A stretch of DNA of 64,000 nt from UBA2705 sp963977125 (lineage in GTDB: Bacteria; Pseudomonadota; Alphaproteobacteria; Micavibrionales; Micavibrionaceae): assembly GCA_963977125.1 (NCBI GenBank), contig CAXBNJ010000002.1, forward strand, positions 248,001 to 312,000, given 5' to 3'. The notes under the pieces are model-generated. The model did no database searches and had not been told where the DNA came from. It saw only the letters and a list, made by a program, of their open reading frames with translations. A program made the translations under genes and the position numbers. This document shows positions 25,530-34,939 of this stretch, in pieces (position 1 is the stretch's first letter; each line of letters begins with the position of its first letter).

Positions 25530-26561
25530 TTAGCTTGCCCGTATTAAAGGGCGCGAGGGATAGGCATTCTGTGCTGCGGTAATCATATCGTGTATCATAG
25601 CCGAGCGTGATGTTTTAGCGCGCCAACCAAATCGACGTAAAGCAGTAGACGCATCACCACATAACTCATGTACATCAGCAGGGCGGTACAGCTCGGGTGA
25701 TATTTTAACAACTACGCGCCCAGTATCAAGTAAAATAGCGACTTCATTCACCCCTTCCCCCCGCCATTTAATCTCTAATCCGATTTGGGCAAAAACTTCA
25801 CGCGTGAAATCACGCACGCTACAGCCCACTCCTGAGGCGAGTATAAAATCCTCTGCTTTATCTTGCTGTAGCATATGCCACATACCTTCAACATAATCAG
25901 CAGCATGCCCCCAATCGCGGCGCGCATCTATATTTCCTAAACACAAGCAGGACTCAGCATCCCTTTTAACCGATAAAGCGCCTTTAACTATTTTCTGCGT
26001 TACAAAGCCATCACCGCGCAATGGGCTTTCGTGATTAAATAAAACCCCATTTACTGCAAATAAGCCATATTCATCTCTGTAACGCATAACGGCCTGATGT
26101 GCGATTAACTTACCTTCTGCATAAGGGCTTTGCGGCGAAAATGGTGAATGCTCATTTTGCGGGGCGGGGCTATTGCCAAATAATTCTGATGTGCCCGCCT
26201 GATAGAACCGGCAATTTGGCGCATATTGCCGGACAGCTGATAATAAACGTTCAACCCCGACCCCGTTTACGTTTTTTGTGTAAGAAGGCACTTCAAAACT
26301 GACCCCGACATGGCTTTGCGCTGCCAGATTATACAGCTCGTCAGGCTTTACCCTTCGTACAATACTCCCTAGCGAGTCTTGATCGGTCATATCACCATAA
26401 TGGAAAATAATTTTATCTTTGATTGCTGCTAAATATATGCGGTCATCATGCGCCAAGGCTTGGCGCATACCATGCACTTCATAGTTTTTAGATAACAGAA
26501 ACTTACTCAGATAATACCCGTCTTGGCCTGTCACGCCGGTAATTAGTGCAACTTTCCGCAT
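25530..26561 (-). CDS. gmd: GDP-mannose 4,6-dehydratase
   Basis: The 343-residue protein has the nucleotide motif ITGVTGQDGYYL (7-18), the catalytic Thr124-Ser125-Glu126 in GTSELFG and Tyr147/Lys151 in SPYAEGKL. NIDARRDWGHAADYV is the family block for the GDP-sugar pocket. The conserved NHESPRRG appears as NHESPLRG, one basic residue replaced by Leu. It converts GDP-mannose to GDP-4-keto-6-deoxy-mannose. First gene of the gmd-fcl-manC operon; GDP-fucose or a related deoxysugar probably ends up in a surface polysaccharide. Confidence 0.93.
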   Translation of the reverse strand: MRKVALITGVTGQDGYYLSKFLLSKNYEVHGMRQALAHDDRIYLAAIKDKIIFHYGDMTDQDSLGSIVRRVKPDELYNLAAQSHVGVSFEVPSYTKNVNGVGVERLLSAVRQYAPNCRFYQAGTSELFGNSPAPQNEHSPFSPQSPYAEGKLIAHQAVMRYRDEYGLFAVNGVLFNHESPLRGDGFVTQKIVKGALSVKRDAESCLCLGNIDARRDWGHAADYVEGMWHMLQQDKAEDFILASGVGCSVRDFTREVFAQIGLEIKWRGEGVNEVAILLDTGRVVVKISPELYRPADVHELCGDASTALRRFGWRAKTSRSAMIHDMITAAQNAYPSRPLIRAS

Positions 26562-26665
26562 AGAACACTCCTAAAATAAATACAGAGAGCACAACCCTCA
26601 GTTCATTATTTTATAGTATTTTTAACCTTCGGTCTAAGAGTATTTAAAAGTAATCTATAGAAATA

Positions 26666-26986
26666 TTACGCCGCTTTCGAGATGAGAGACAACATGTCAT
26701 GTTCAACCAAATCAACAACCCGTGCTGTGGTCGCAATATAGACGGGGAAAGATGGACGACCATTTATGGCCTCGATAAGACCAACGCGAGATTTCTTGCG
26801 CAGGCAGCGGCGTGTTTTTTCACATACGCAAAACACCTCACCGATCAATTCAGCGCCCGCTCTATAAAAGGAAATTTTATCATCACTGACAGTAATCGTC
26901 ATCGCTTCGCCTTTTGGCACGGCTTCTGGCACCATGATAACTAAAGACTTGTCTTTGCCTATGATGAATTCGCATTTATTAAACAT
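26666..26986 (-). CDS. Unknown small cytoplasmic protein with CtrA-like boxes upstream
   Basis: The start at 26986 has AGAGG upstream; a longer frame to 27034 would begin in the upstream promoter region. The 106-residue product has no membrane segment or signal peptide. It reads as strands and turns (VIMVPEAVPKGEAMTITVSDDK) and contains a cysteine-rich segment CVCEKTRRCLRKKSRVG. I do not recognise the family; a PilZ-like fold is a guess without the RxxxR motif. Upstream are two TTAA-N7-TTAA boxes (27027-27064) of the kind bound by CtrA, which would tie it to cell-cycle or motility control. Confidence 0.7.
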   Translation of the reverse strand: MFNKCEFIIGKDKSLVIMVPEAVPKGEAMTITVSDDKISFYRAGAELIGEVFCVCEKTRRCLRKKSRVGLIEAINGRPSFPVYIATTARVVDLVEHDMLSLISKAA

Positions 26987-27026
26987 ATTTCGACCTCTTG
27001 TGAAGCCATATGTATAATGCCAAAGA

Positions 27027-27064
27027 GTTAACAAACAGTTAACAAAAATTAATTCTTTGTTAAT
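27027..27064. promoter_or_regulatory. Two CtrA-like boxes (TTAA-N7-TTAA)
   Basis: 27027-27043 reads GTTAAC-AAACA-GTTAAC, fitting TTAA-N7-TTAAC on both strands. A second element, TTAA-N7-TTAAT, spans 27049-27064. They sit 41-78 bases upstream of the start of the gene at 26986. The alphaproteobacterial cell-cycle regulator CtrA binds TTAA-N7-TTAAC; the binding here is inferred. Confidence 0.5.
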
Positions 27065-27116
27065 ATGTCTATTTTATTAAGCATAAAATACGCCGCCCAA
27101 TGAACACAAAACTAAA

Positions 27117-27141
27117 AAAGGCGCCCAAATAGGACGCCTTT
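27117..27141 (-). terminator. Terminator after purA
   Basis: AAAGGCG and CGCCTTT pair around an 11-base loop, followed on the minus strand by six T residues. It begins 23 bases after the purA stop. Confidence 0.8.
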
Positions 27142-27163
27142 ATAGTGAATATTTTTTAGGTCT

Positions 27164-28459
27164 CTAGTTATCAGCAAACGGATCTGTAACCAAAATTGTG
27201 TCATCACGCTCTGGGCTTGTTGATAGAAGCGCCACTGGCACACCTATAAGCTCTTCAAGGCGGCGAACATATTTGACGGCCGCTGCTGGCAATTCAACCC
27301 AGCTTCTTGCGCCATATGTCGTTTCAGACCACCCCGGAATAGTTTCATAAACTGGTGTGGCTTTTTCTTGGTCAAGCTGTGAAGAAGGGTAATAATCAAG
27401 GACTTCACCATCGACTTCATAACCGACGCAGATTTTAAGCTCATCAAAACCATCAAGAACGTCAAGCTTCGTCAAGGCGATACCATCGACGCCGCCAATA
27501 GTAAGCGCTTGGCGTACCAAAACAGCATCAAACCAACCGCAGCGACGCTTACGGCCTGTTACAACGCCAAATTCGCGGCCACGTTTGCCAAGACGTTCGC
27601 CGTCTTCATCAAAAAGCTCCGTAGGAAATGGGCCTGTGCCAACGCGCGTTGTATAGGCTTTGGTAATACCCAAAACATAGCCCACAGATTTAGGGCCAAC
27701 GCCTGACCCTGTAGAGGCTTGACCAGATACCGTGTTCGATGATGTTACAAATGGATATGTACCATGATCAACATCAAGCATAATACCTTGCGCACCTTCA
27801 AAGAGGATTTTCTTACGATCGATTTTGGCTTGTTCTAATGTGCGCCAAACAACGTCAGCATAGCTCAATATTTCATCACGAATTTCGAGCAAGTCATTAT
27901 AAACGCTGCCTGCGTCAATAAGATCAGCGCCAAGGCCTTTAAGCAAAGCATTATGGTGCAATAATTGGCTTTCAATTTTTTCTTTTAACAAAGCGTCATC
28001 ACGCAGATCACAAACGCGAATACCACGGCGAGAAACTTTATCTTCATAGGCAGGGCCAATACCGCGCCCCGTAGTACCAATTTTTGCTTCGCCGCGTGCC
28101 GCTTCAAGAGCCGCATCAAGTTTTTGGTGAACAGGCAAGATCAAGTTAGCATTTTCAGCCAAACGCAAATTATGCGGACCAATATCAACGCCCTTAGCGC
28201 TAACAACGCCAATCTCTTTTAAAAGCGCCCAAGGGTCAACGACAACGCCATTACCAATAACTGAAATTTTACCACCGCGCACAATACCAGAAGGCAAAAG
28301 GCTGAGTTTATATTCAACGCCATCAATAACGAGTGTGTGACCTGCATTATGGCCGCCTTGGAAGCGTACAACCACATCCGCGCGTGAGGATAGCCAATCG
28401 ACTATCTTACCTTTACCTTCATCACCCCATTGAGACCCAATGACTGCAACATTTGCCAT
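27164..28459 (-). CDS. purA: Adenylosuccinate synthetase
   Basis: The start at 28459 is chosen because AAGGAAAAC lies just upstream and the protein then opens MANVAVIGSQWGDEGKGK, the N-terminal signature of PurA. The 431-residue length equals that of the E. coli enzyme. The PurA nucleotide motif and the GHNAGHTLV block follow. It joins IMP and aspartate with GTP to give adenylosuccinate, the first committed step to AMP. Its own terminator follows, and no other purine gene is near. Confidence 0.97.
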   Translation of the reverse strand: MANVAVIGSQWGDEGKGKIVDWLSSRADVVVRFQGGHNAGHTLVIDGVEYKLSLLPSGIVRGGKISVIGNGVVVDPWALLKEIGVVSAKGVDIGPHNLRLAENANLILPVHQKLDAALEAARGEAKIGTTGRGIGPAYEDKVSRRGIRVCDLRDDALLKEKIESQLLHHNALLKGLGADLIDAGSVYNDLLEIRDEILSYADVVWRTLEQAKIDRKKILFEGAQGIMLDVDHGTYPFVTSSNTVSGQASTGSGVGPKSVGYVLGITKAYTTRVGTGPFPTELFDEDGERLGKRGREFGVVTGRKRRCGWFDAVLVRQALTIGGVDGIALTKLDVLDGFDELKICVGYEVDGEVLDYYPSSQLDQEKATPVYETIPGWSETTYGARSWVELPAAAVKYVRRLEELIGVPVALLSTSPERDDTILVTDPFADN

Positions 28460-28643
28460 GATCTGTTTTCCTTTTTCTACAGAATCGTTCAAACAAAAAA
28501 CGCCGCGCTAACAACAGCGCGCGCAAAACATGTAATTCAATGGAGGGAAATTGCTTTACTGAACCAGTAAATTACGATTACTACTCGCATATATTGGCCC
28601 ATCAGGTCAAGACTCAATTGCCCCTTATGCGCAGAAAAACAAA

Positions 28644-28673
28644 AAAGCGCGCCTGCATAATGAGGCGCGCTTT
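28644..28673 (-). terminator. Terminator after clpA
   Basis: AAAGCGCGCCT pairs perfectly with AGGCGCGCTTT around an 8-base loop, followed on the minus strand by T residues. It begins 23 bases after the clpA stop. Confidence 0.85.
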
Positions 28674-28696
28674 ATATTCTCTACACGATAACCCGC

Positions 28697-31069
28697 TTAC
28701 TTCGGATGGTTAATCGCTTGATGTGGGCCTTTATCTGGGCCTTTGTTTTTGTCTTCTGATTCAATGCTCGCATCAGCGTCATTATCATTCGAAACGGCTT
28801 TGGGTATGGCTGTTGCATTAAATTTATGCGTAATTTCACCATTTTCCAAATCTATGGAAACAGTACCGCCATTTTTCAGATCGCTAAATAGAATTTCATC
28901 TATCAAAGCATCTGTTGCAATATATTTATCAATAGCGCGATCCATAGGACGACCGCCCATTTCTCTATCATAGCCCGCATTGGCAATAAAATCACGAGCG
29001 AGATCAGATATTTCAATCTCAATCGCTTTATGCGCAAATAAACTATCTGTCCGTTTTTTAATCAACTTATCAAGCACTAAACGCACAACATCTTTTTCTA
29101 AGTGATCAAAGGCAAAAACAGCATCGACGCGGTTATAAAGCTCATTTGGGAATGCGTCCTTAACAGCTTTTTGGTAAGGATTACTTTCGTTCTCTGGCTG
29201 TACTTGCTCATTAAAGCCAACAGGCGGACGCGTACCGAATTCATCTTTCAAATTAGTGGTTAGAACAAAAATTGTATTGCTGAAGTCAATAGTCGTCCCT
29301 TCGCCATCTGTCATACGACCATCATCAAAAGTCGGAAGAAAAACCTTTAACACATCTGGGTGAGCTTTCTCTATCTCATCAAGAAGCACAACAGAATATG
29401 GATGCTGGCGAATTTCTTCCGTCAGTTGACCGCCATCAGAATGGCCAATATAGCCCGGAGGCGCGCCTTTTAAACGTGCAACAGAATGCGCCTCAGCATA
29501 TTCCGACATATCAAAACGCGCAAAATGCATACCTGTTTCATCAGCAAGCGCTTTGGCCAGCTCAGTTTTACCAACGCCAGTCGGCCCCGCCAAAACATAA
29601 ACGCCCATTGGACCCGTTAAACGACCAAGCCCAGCATTCACCTTTTTAAAGGCGCGCGCTAGCGCTTCAACGGGCTCATCCTGTCCGAAGACTTTCTTTT
29701 TCAGGTTACCAGTGAGCTCTCTTAACGCTTCACCATCACCCGCATCAAGGCGCGCTGATTCAATACCTGTATTTTCAGCAATAATCGACATGATCTCACT
29801 CACGCCAACAATATGCTTCTTACGCTCATCCTCGTCATTATACTCAACGCGCAAATGCGCACCAGCATCATCCAAAATATCCAATGGCGTATCAGGCCAT
29901 TTACCTTCTGGCATATAACGTTTCGACATTTGCACTGCGGTCTTAATTGCCTCATCACTATATTCAACGCCATGTTTAGGGCCGAGCATATCCTGAACGG
30001 ATTTACGGCAAGCCATAATCGTATAGCCCTCGCTCAGCTCCTCAATGCGCACTTCTTGCGTACGGCGTTTTAAGGCAGCATCTTTGCGTATCGTGTTTTT
30101 AAACTCTTTGGGTGTCGTGCCCGCAATTAGGCGAATTTTACCGCGCGCCAATAAAGGCTTAAGCATATTGGACAAATCTAAATCGCCGCCACCTGCCGCG
30201 CCTGCGCCAACAACTGTGTGATATTCATCAATAAAGAGAACAACATCAGTTTCATCTTCGAGGTTTTTAACCAGTTCTTTGACGCGTTTTTCAAAATCAC
30301 CACGATATTTAGTCCCCGCAGTCAAATCACCGACATCAAGGCTAACAACCTGCGCATTCTTTAAAACATCAGGCACATCACCCGCTTCAATACGTGATGC
30401 CAAACCTTCAACAAGCGCCGTTTTACCAACGCCAGCCTCGCCAACCAAAGCCGGGTTCGGCTTACGTTGACGCGAAAGGATACGGATCATTTTATTGATT
30501 TCATCTTCACGACCAAAAAACGGCTCAAATTCACCATTAACGGCTTGTTTATTCATATTTGTAAGGTATTTAGGCTCAAAGAACTTCTTGATGCCCGTGA
30601 TTTCGGCTGGTGGTGTTTCATTATGTTCTTCGGCATAACGCAAGCCCTTGGCGTTAACGCCCTCAGCTTTGAAAATATTTGAAACTTGTGAGCCATCGAG
30701 CTCTTCTAATAAACGCGCGAGTAATTCAACTGGTGAGGTTTTCACGCCGTTTTCGCGCTCTGTTTTCCATGCTTGAAATATATGTTTGCACTCGGGTGTA
30801 AAGCTCAGCGCTTTTGGTGCGCCTGTAGGCTTAACAAAGCCAACTTCTTTTTCGCGGCTCTGCACGGAGAGCTCATCAATGACAGTATTGATGTTATTAA
30901 CAAGGTTCACGCCGACATCTTCGCCGAAGAACTCTAATACTTGTAGTGCCTGAGCTTCACTCAGGAGTACTTTTGCTAAATGCATTTCAGACGCGACAGT
31001 TTCTTTAGAAAAAGTGATACTTTCGAGTATTCTCGCTTCAATGCGCGTACAAGCCAAATCTTGTGACAT
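28697..31069 (-). CDS. clpA: ClpA-type ATP-dependent unfoldase
   Basis: The 790-residue protein has two AAA+ modules: Walker A GEAGVGKT at 210-217 with Walker B VVLFIDEYHT, and GPTGVGKT at 495-502 with VVLLDEIEKAH. It feeds substrates to ClpP. The N-terminal domain (to about residue 150) is divergent, and the loop that would meet ClpP reads PVGFNEQ rather than the usual IGL/IGF, though hydrophobic-Gly-Phe is kept. clpS usually precedes clpA but is not adjacent; glmM is 201 bases upstream. AGGGAGA is a good ribosome site. A 10-base inverted repeat lies in the leader. Confidence 0.93.
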   Translation of the reverse strand: MSQDLACTRIEARILESITFSKETVASEMHLAKVLLSEAQALQVLEFFGEDVGVNLVNNINTVIDELSVQSREKEVGFVKPTGAPKALSFTPECKHIFQAWKTERENGVKTSPVELLARLLEELDGSQVSNIFKAEGVNAKGLRYAEEHNETPPAEITGIKKFFEPKYLTNMNKQAVNGEFEPFFGREDEINKMIRILSRQRKPNPALVGEAGVGKTALVEGLASRIEAGDVPDVLKNAQVVSLDVGDLTAGTKYRGDFEKRVKELVKNLEDETDVVLFIDEYHTVVGAGAAGGGDLDLSNMLKPLLARGKIRLIAGTTPKEFKNTIRKDAALKRRTQEVRIEELSEGYTIMACRKSVQDMLGPKHGVEYSDEAIKTAVQMSKRYMPEGKWPDTPLDILDDAGAHLRVEYNDEDERKKHIVGVSEIMSIIAENTGIESARLDAGDGEALRELTGNLKKKVFGQDEPVEALARAFKKVNAGLGRLTGPMGVYVLAGPTGVGKTELAKALADETGMHFARFDMSEYAEAHSVARLKGAPPGYIGHSDGGQLTEEIRQHPYSVVLLDEIEKAHPDVLKVFLPTFDDGRMTDGEGTTIDFSNTIFVLTTNLKDEFGTRPPVGFNEQVQPENESNPYQKAVKDAFPNELYNRVDAVFAFDHLEKDVVRLVLDKLIKKRTDSLFAHKAIEIEISDLARDFIANAGYDREMGGRPMDRAIDKYIATDALIDEILFSDLKNGGTVSIDLENGEITHKFNATAIPKAVSNDNDADASIESEDKNKGPDKGPHQAINHPK

Positions 31070-31114
31070 GATATAGTTCTCCCTGTTTTAGATACTTTTT
31101 TTAGCTTTTTTAAA

Positions 31115-31155
31115 CCTGTATCAACAGCTTATATATGCCTTTATATTGATACAGG
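31115..31155. repeat. Perfect 10-base inverted repeat in the clpA leader
   Basis: CCTGTATCAA at 31115-31124 and TTGATACAGG at 31146-31155 are perfect complements separated by 21 bases. It lies 45-86 bases upstream of clpA. No T tract follows, so it is more likely an operator or leader stem than a terminator. Confidence 0.7.
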
Positions 31156-31270
31156 GCTGAACTCGTCTTATAGAAAGTCCATCTTTGTAGCTTAGCGATA
31201 TTCATAAATAAGTAAAGAAGTAATTTAGTAAAATATCAACTTACCACCGCACAGCAGAGTTAATCCCAAC

Positions 31271-32620
31271 TTAGCGCTGTGCTATGATCGCGCATAAATT
31301 ATCCGCAATTGCCTTTATTTCGTTTGTTTTCTCGCCTTCAACCATAACGCGGATTAGCGGTTCTGTCCCTGAGGGACGAACCAGAACGCGCCCTGTTTGG
31401 TCCAGCTGCTCCTCTGCTTGTTTAATCGCGGCTTGTACTGATTCTTGCATTAAAGGGCTCTCCCCTTCAAAACGGACATTTTGAAGAATTTGCGGCATGG
31501 GCTCAAATAAACGCAAAGCCTCGCTCGCGGGTTGTCCCGATTGCTTCAAGAACTGTAATACCTTCATAGCGGCCAGCAGGCCATCCCCTGTGGTGCTGTG
31601 ATGCCCCAGAATAATATGCCCTGATTGTTCGCCGCCTAACGTAAAGTCGCCCTTTTTCATCTCTTCAACGACATGACGATCACCGACCGAAGTGCGCTTC
31701 ACGTCAATTTTGCGTGAACGTAAAAACTTCTCCATGCCCAAATTCGACATGACGGTTGCGACTAATGTTTTATGGCGTAGATCGCCATGCTTATCCATTT
31801 CAAGCGCCAAAGCAGCCATAAGCTGATCGCCATCAACAATCTTACCCTTCTCATCAACAACGATTAGACGATCAGCATCACCATCCAAGGCCAAACCGAT
31901 ATGTGCGCCATGCGCTAACACCGCATCTTGTAATGCACGAGTATCTGTCGCGCCACATTCTTTGTTAATATTGCGTCCATTGGGTTTATCACCCATCGCA
32001 ATCACATCAGCCTCTAATTCCCAAAGCAGTTTAGGCGCTATTTTATAGGCCGCGCCATTAGCCGCATCGACCACTATTTTTAAACCTGAGAAATCAAAAA
32101 AGCGCGGTAAAGCCGACTTCACATACTCAAGGTAACGCCCATGTGCATCATCCAAACGGCTTGCTTTACCCAAATCACCTGACACATAAACTGATTCATC
32201 AATACCTTTATCGACAAAACGTTCAATATCACATTCTTGGCCATCGGATATTTTATACCCATCAGCACCAAAGATTTTAATGCCATTATCGTAATAAGGG
32301 TTATGAGAGGCTGACACCATAATACCAAGGTCACAACGCAGTGAGCGCATCAACATCGCCACAGCAGGCGTGGGAATAGGGCCGACCAGAATCACATCAA
32401 CCCCCATAGATAAAAAGCCTGAGGCCAAAGCTTGTTCGAGCATATAACACGACTCGCGCGTATCTTTACCAATAAGGACGCGTTTAGTTTGCACAGAATC
32501 TTTACCCAAAATCATCGTTGCAGAAGCCGCTATGGCCACTTTCTGTACAAAATCTATCGTCATGGGGAACTTATTCGCTCGGCCGCGAATACCATCTGTA
32601 CCAAAATAACGCTTATTCAT
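31271..32620 (-). CDS. glmM: Phosphoglucosamine mutase
   Basis: Starting at 32620 the protein opens MNKRYFGTDGIRG as in GlmM, giving 449 residues (E. coli 445); a TTG start 15 bases earlier is less likely. The phosphoserine motif is GIMVSASHNPYYDNG (Ser about 105), and metal binding is by DGDADRL. It converts glucosamine 6-phosphate to glucosamine 1-phosphate for UDP-N-acetylglucosamine and so for peptidoglycan and lipid A. ftsH, often next to glmM with folP, is here far away at 45806. The 243-base divergent gap to the pseudokinase gene contains a direct repeat. Confidence 0.96.
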   Translation of the reverse strand: MNKRYFGTDGIRGRANKFPMTIDFVQKVAIAASATMILGKDSVQTKRVLIGKDTRESCYMLEQALASGFLSMGVDVILVGPIPTPAVAMLMRSLRCDLGIMVSASHNPYYDNGIKIFGADGYKISDGQECDIERFVDKGIDESVYVSGDLGKASRLDDAHGRYLEYVKSALPRFFDFSGLKIVVDAANGAAYKIAPKLLWELEADVIAMGDKPNGRNINKECGATDTRALQDAVLAHGAHIGLALDGDADRLIVVDEKGKIVDGDQLMAALALEMDKHGDLRHKTLVATVMSNLGMEKFLRSRKIDVKRTSVGDRHVVEEMKKGDFTLGGEQSGHIILGHHSTTGDGLLAAMKVLQFLKQSGQPASEALRLFEPMPQILQNVRFEGESPLMQESVQAAIKQAEEQLDQTGRVLVRPSGTEPLIRVMVEGEKTNEIKAIADNLCAIIAQR

Positions 32621-32682
32621 TCTTAATCTATCCAATGTTTCTATACTAAATTCCGCGCGCCAAGCTTTAAGCCAAAGCTGTA

Positions 32683-32721
32683 GACTTGAAATTGACCGCT
32701 CAAAACGACTTGAAATTAACC
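32683..32721 (+). repeat. 15-base direct repeat between glmM and the pseudokinase gene
   Basis: GACTTGAAATTGACC at 32683-32697 and GACTTGAAATTAACC at 32707-32721 differ at one base, with a period of 24. A divergent intergenic region is a usual place for a tandem operator. Confidence 0.7.
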
Positions 32722-32863
32722 ATTACCTGATGGCGATCTATTTTGCAAATCGTCAATATTATTATAAGGGTTTTAAAAAACCTAAAAAACGCGTAAAATA
32801 CAATTATATACGTGCAGAATCGCGTATCCCCCGAATAAAGATTTAACGATAAAGAGGTTCGTT

Positions 32864-34936
32864 TTGGCAGAAAAGCAAGACGACAAGAAAATAGCCGCAG
32901 AAGAAAACCGCCAAGGATTGGCGCAACATTCAAATAACATTGCAAAATTAGGCAGTGATATTGAAATCCTAGCCGATCAACCGCTGCCGCATTTAGACAC
33001 GAATGACCTAAAAGCTTACGCTGCGAAAACAAGCAGCGGTAAAGCCTGTTTTGCGATTATTTGCGAAAACTTTCTTGTTCCACGCACCTTCTTAACCAGT
33101 AAGTTTTCTCAGCTAGCCAACACCAACATAGTGCGCATTGTTGCCGCTGGCGTTGTGTATTGGCCCCCAGAACAGCGCCAACGCTATGTTTTTGTTTATG
33201 AAGATACGCTTGGTAAACCAATCTTGCCTGCAAGCAGCCCTCAAGCCCTTGGTATGAAGCATGAACGCTTATTGAACGGAATCATCAAGCCTCTGGTCAT
33301 CTTAATGCTCGAGCTACGCGATTCTGATTTAGTGCATGGGGGCATACGAGCCACTAATTTATTTGACGGTAACGCCTCAAACTTCGACAATATCATGTTA
33401 GGCGAGGCCCTATCAGCGCCACCAACATTTCACCAGCCCTCAATCTATATGCCTATTGAAAAAGCCATGATCGCGCCTTATGCGCGCGGTCCTTCGACTT
33501 TTTCTGATGATATCTTTGCGCTTGGCGTAACCATTATCACCCTAATGCGTAAAGATGACCCTTTTGCAAAAATGGATGAAGCGGCGATCATGCGCCAACG
33601 TATTGAACTGGGTACTTACAGCTTTTTCACGACCCATCAGCGGAATACAGGCCCTTTAATGGAGTTAATTCGCGGTACGCTCCATGACGACTGGCAACAA
33701 CGCTGGAATATTGAAGAGGTCCTCGCATGGATGGATGGTAAACGATTAAGCCCAAAAAAAAGCTCCTTTTCGCGCGTTAAAGCCACGCGCGCTTTTGGTT
33801 ATGGAGGCCACCCCATTATTCGCCCCGAATTACTGGCTTATGAATTACAATTCAACCCGCAAGCGGCCAATAAAGCCGTCGTTAGCGATGGATTTGATAC
33901 ATGGGTGAAGCGCTCTTTGACCAGTGCACGCCTCTCAGCCAATATTGCCGCGGCACAGGAATCAGCATCGAAAAATGGACAGGATGCAAGTTACCCCGAT
34001 AGAGTTGTTAGCAAAACAATAACAGCACTGCACCCGAACACCCCCCTTCTCTACAAAGATATAATAGCTATGCCTGAGGGCATGGGTTACCTCGCAGCAT
34101 ATCTTATGGGTAACAAATTGAGCGTCACGGCCCTTGACGAAATGATCACGCATAATCTCGCTGCTTTTTGGTGTAGTCTCGCAGAGGATCTTGAAGTTGA
34201 TACGGGCTCTATAAAATCTCGTTTTGAATCAGCGCAAGTCAATGCAAAACTTCGTAAAATAGGCTATGGCATGGAAGGTAATTTATACTATCTATGCCCA
34301 GAATGCCCTTGCTTAAGCGATCTATTAAGTAAATACGTTGTACGCTCGCCTGAAGATTTGCTTTATGCCTTTGAAGACATTTGTTCAAAAAGCCACAAAA
34401 CAGATGGCTTTATGGACAACCATATCGCTGGATTTCTTATGGCCAGAGATAAAAAAATCATTAACAAAGAACTCCCGAACCTCAACACCAAGGACATGTA
34501 TGTATATAGAGCGAGCCTATTAACGATTTTTGCGAATATCCAAGAACGTGGCGGCATGACCCCTTTACCAAATCTTGCGCGCGCTTTAGTGACTTATATA
34601 TCCCCCTTACTCAGTCATTTTCATGACAAAATACTACAAGATGAAATCAAGGCAAAAGCCGATACAGCGAGCCAAAGTGGTGATATTCCCAAACTGGCGC
34701 GTCTAGTCAATGACATGAAAACAAAAAATACAGATAAAGGTAAGTTCGTTACCGCTTTAAATGAATATATGAAGATAAATGAAGAACAAGCCTTTCTCGA
34801 GGATCAATTAGAATTTAACCCTAAATTCGGTCAAGGCACAGGCTATGAAATCGCGGCTATTATTGCGGGCGTGCTTGCCGCCATCGTCATCTTAGCCAGT
34901 ACTTTCCTACAATATACAAAGGGCGGGATTTTTTAA
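32864..34936 (+). CDS. Pseudokinase-like protein with C-terminal membrane anchor
   Basis: A TTG start with AGAGG upstream gives 690 residues. Around 55-290 the sequence follows a protein kinase outline but with worn motifs: VHGGIRATNLF (158-167) in place of the catalytic HRDxKxxN loop, DNIMLGE for DFG, and SDDIFALGVTI (214-224) like the DxxxLGxxL helix of Ser/Thr kinases. The catalytic Asp and the metal-binding Asp both seem lost. The remaining 400 residues are not recognised, and residues about 663-683 form a membrane segment near the C terminus. The gene next to it starts three bases later, then TadE and TadG genes, so it may be a scaffold in pilus assembly or its control. Confidence 0.7.
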   Translation: MAEKQDDKKIAAEENRQGLAQHSNNIAKLGSDIEILADQPLPHLDTNDLKAYAAKTSSGKACFAIICENFLVPRTFLTSKFSQLANTNIVRIVAAGVVYWPPEQRQRYVFVYEDTLGKPILPASSPQALGMKHERLLNGIIKPLVILMLELRDSDLVHGGIRATNLFDGNASNFDNIMLGEALSAPPTFHQPSIYMPIEKAMIAPYARGPSTFSDDIFALGVTIITLMRKDDPFAKMDEAAIMRQRIELGTYSFFTTHQRNTGPLMELIRGTLHDDWQQRWNIEEVLAWMDGKRLSPKKSSFSRVKATRAFGYGGHPIIRPELLAYELQFNPQAANKAVVSDGFDTWVKRSLTSARLSANIAAAQESASKNGQDASYPDRVVSKTITALHPNTPLLYKDIIAMPEGMGYLAAYLMGNKLSVTALDEMITHNLAAFWCSLAEDLEVDTGSIKSRFESAQVNAKLRKIGYGMEGNLYYLCPECPCLSDLLSKYVVRSPEDLLYAFEDICSKSHKTDGFMDNHIAGFLMARDKKIINKELPNLNTKDMYVYRASLLTIFANIQERGGMTPLPNLARALVTYISPLLSHFHDKILQDEIKAKADTASQSGDIPKLARLVNDMKTKNTDKGKFVTALNEYMKINEEQAFLEDQLEFNPKFGQGTGYEIAAIIAGVLAAIVILASTFLQYTKGGIF

Positions 34937-34939
34937 GTT

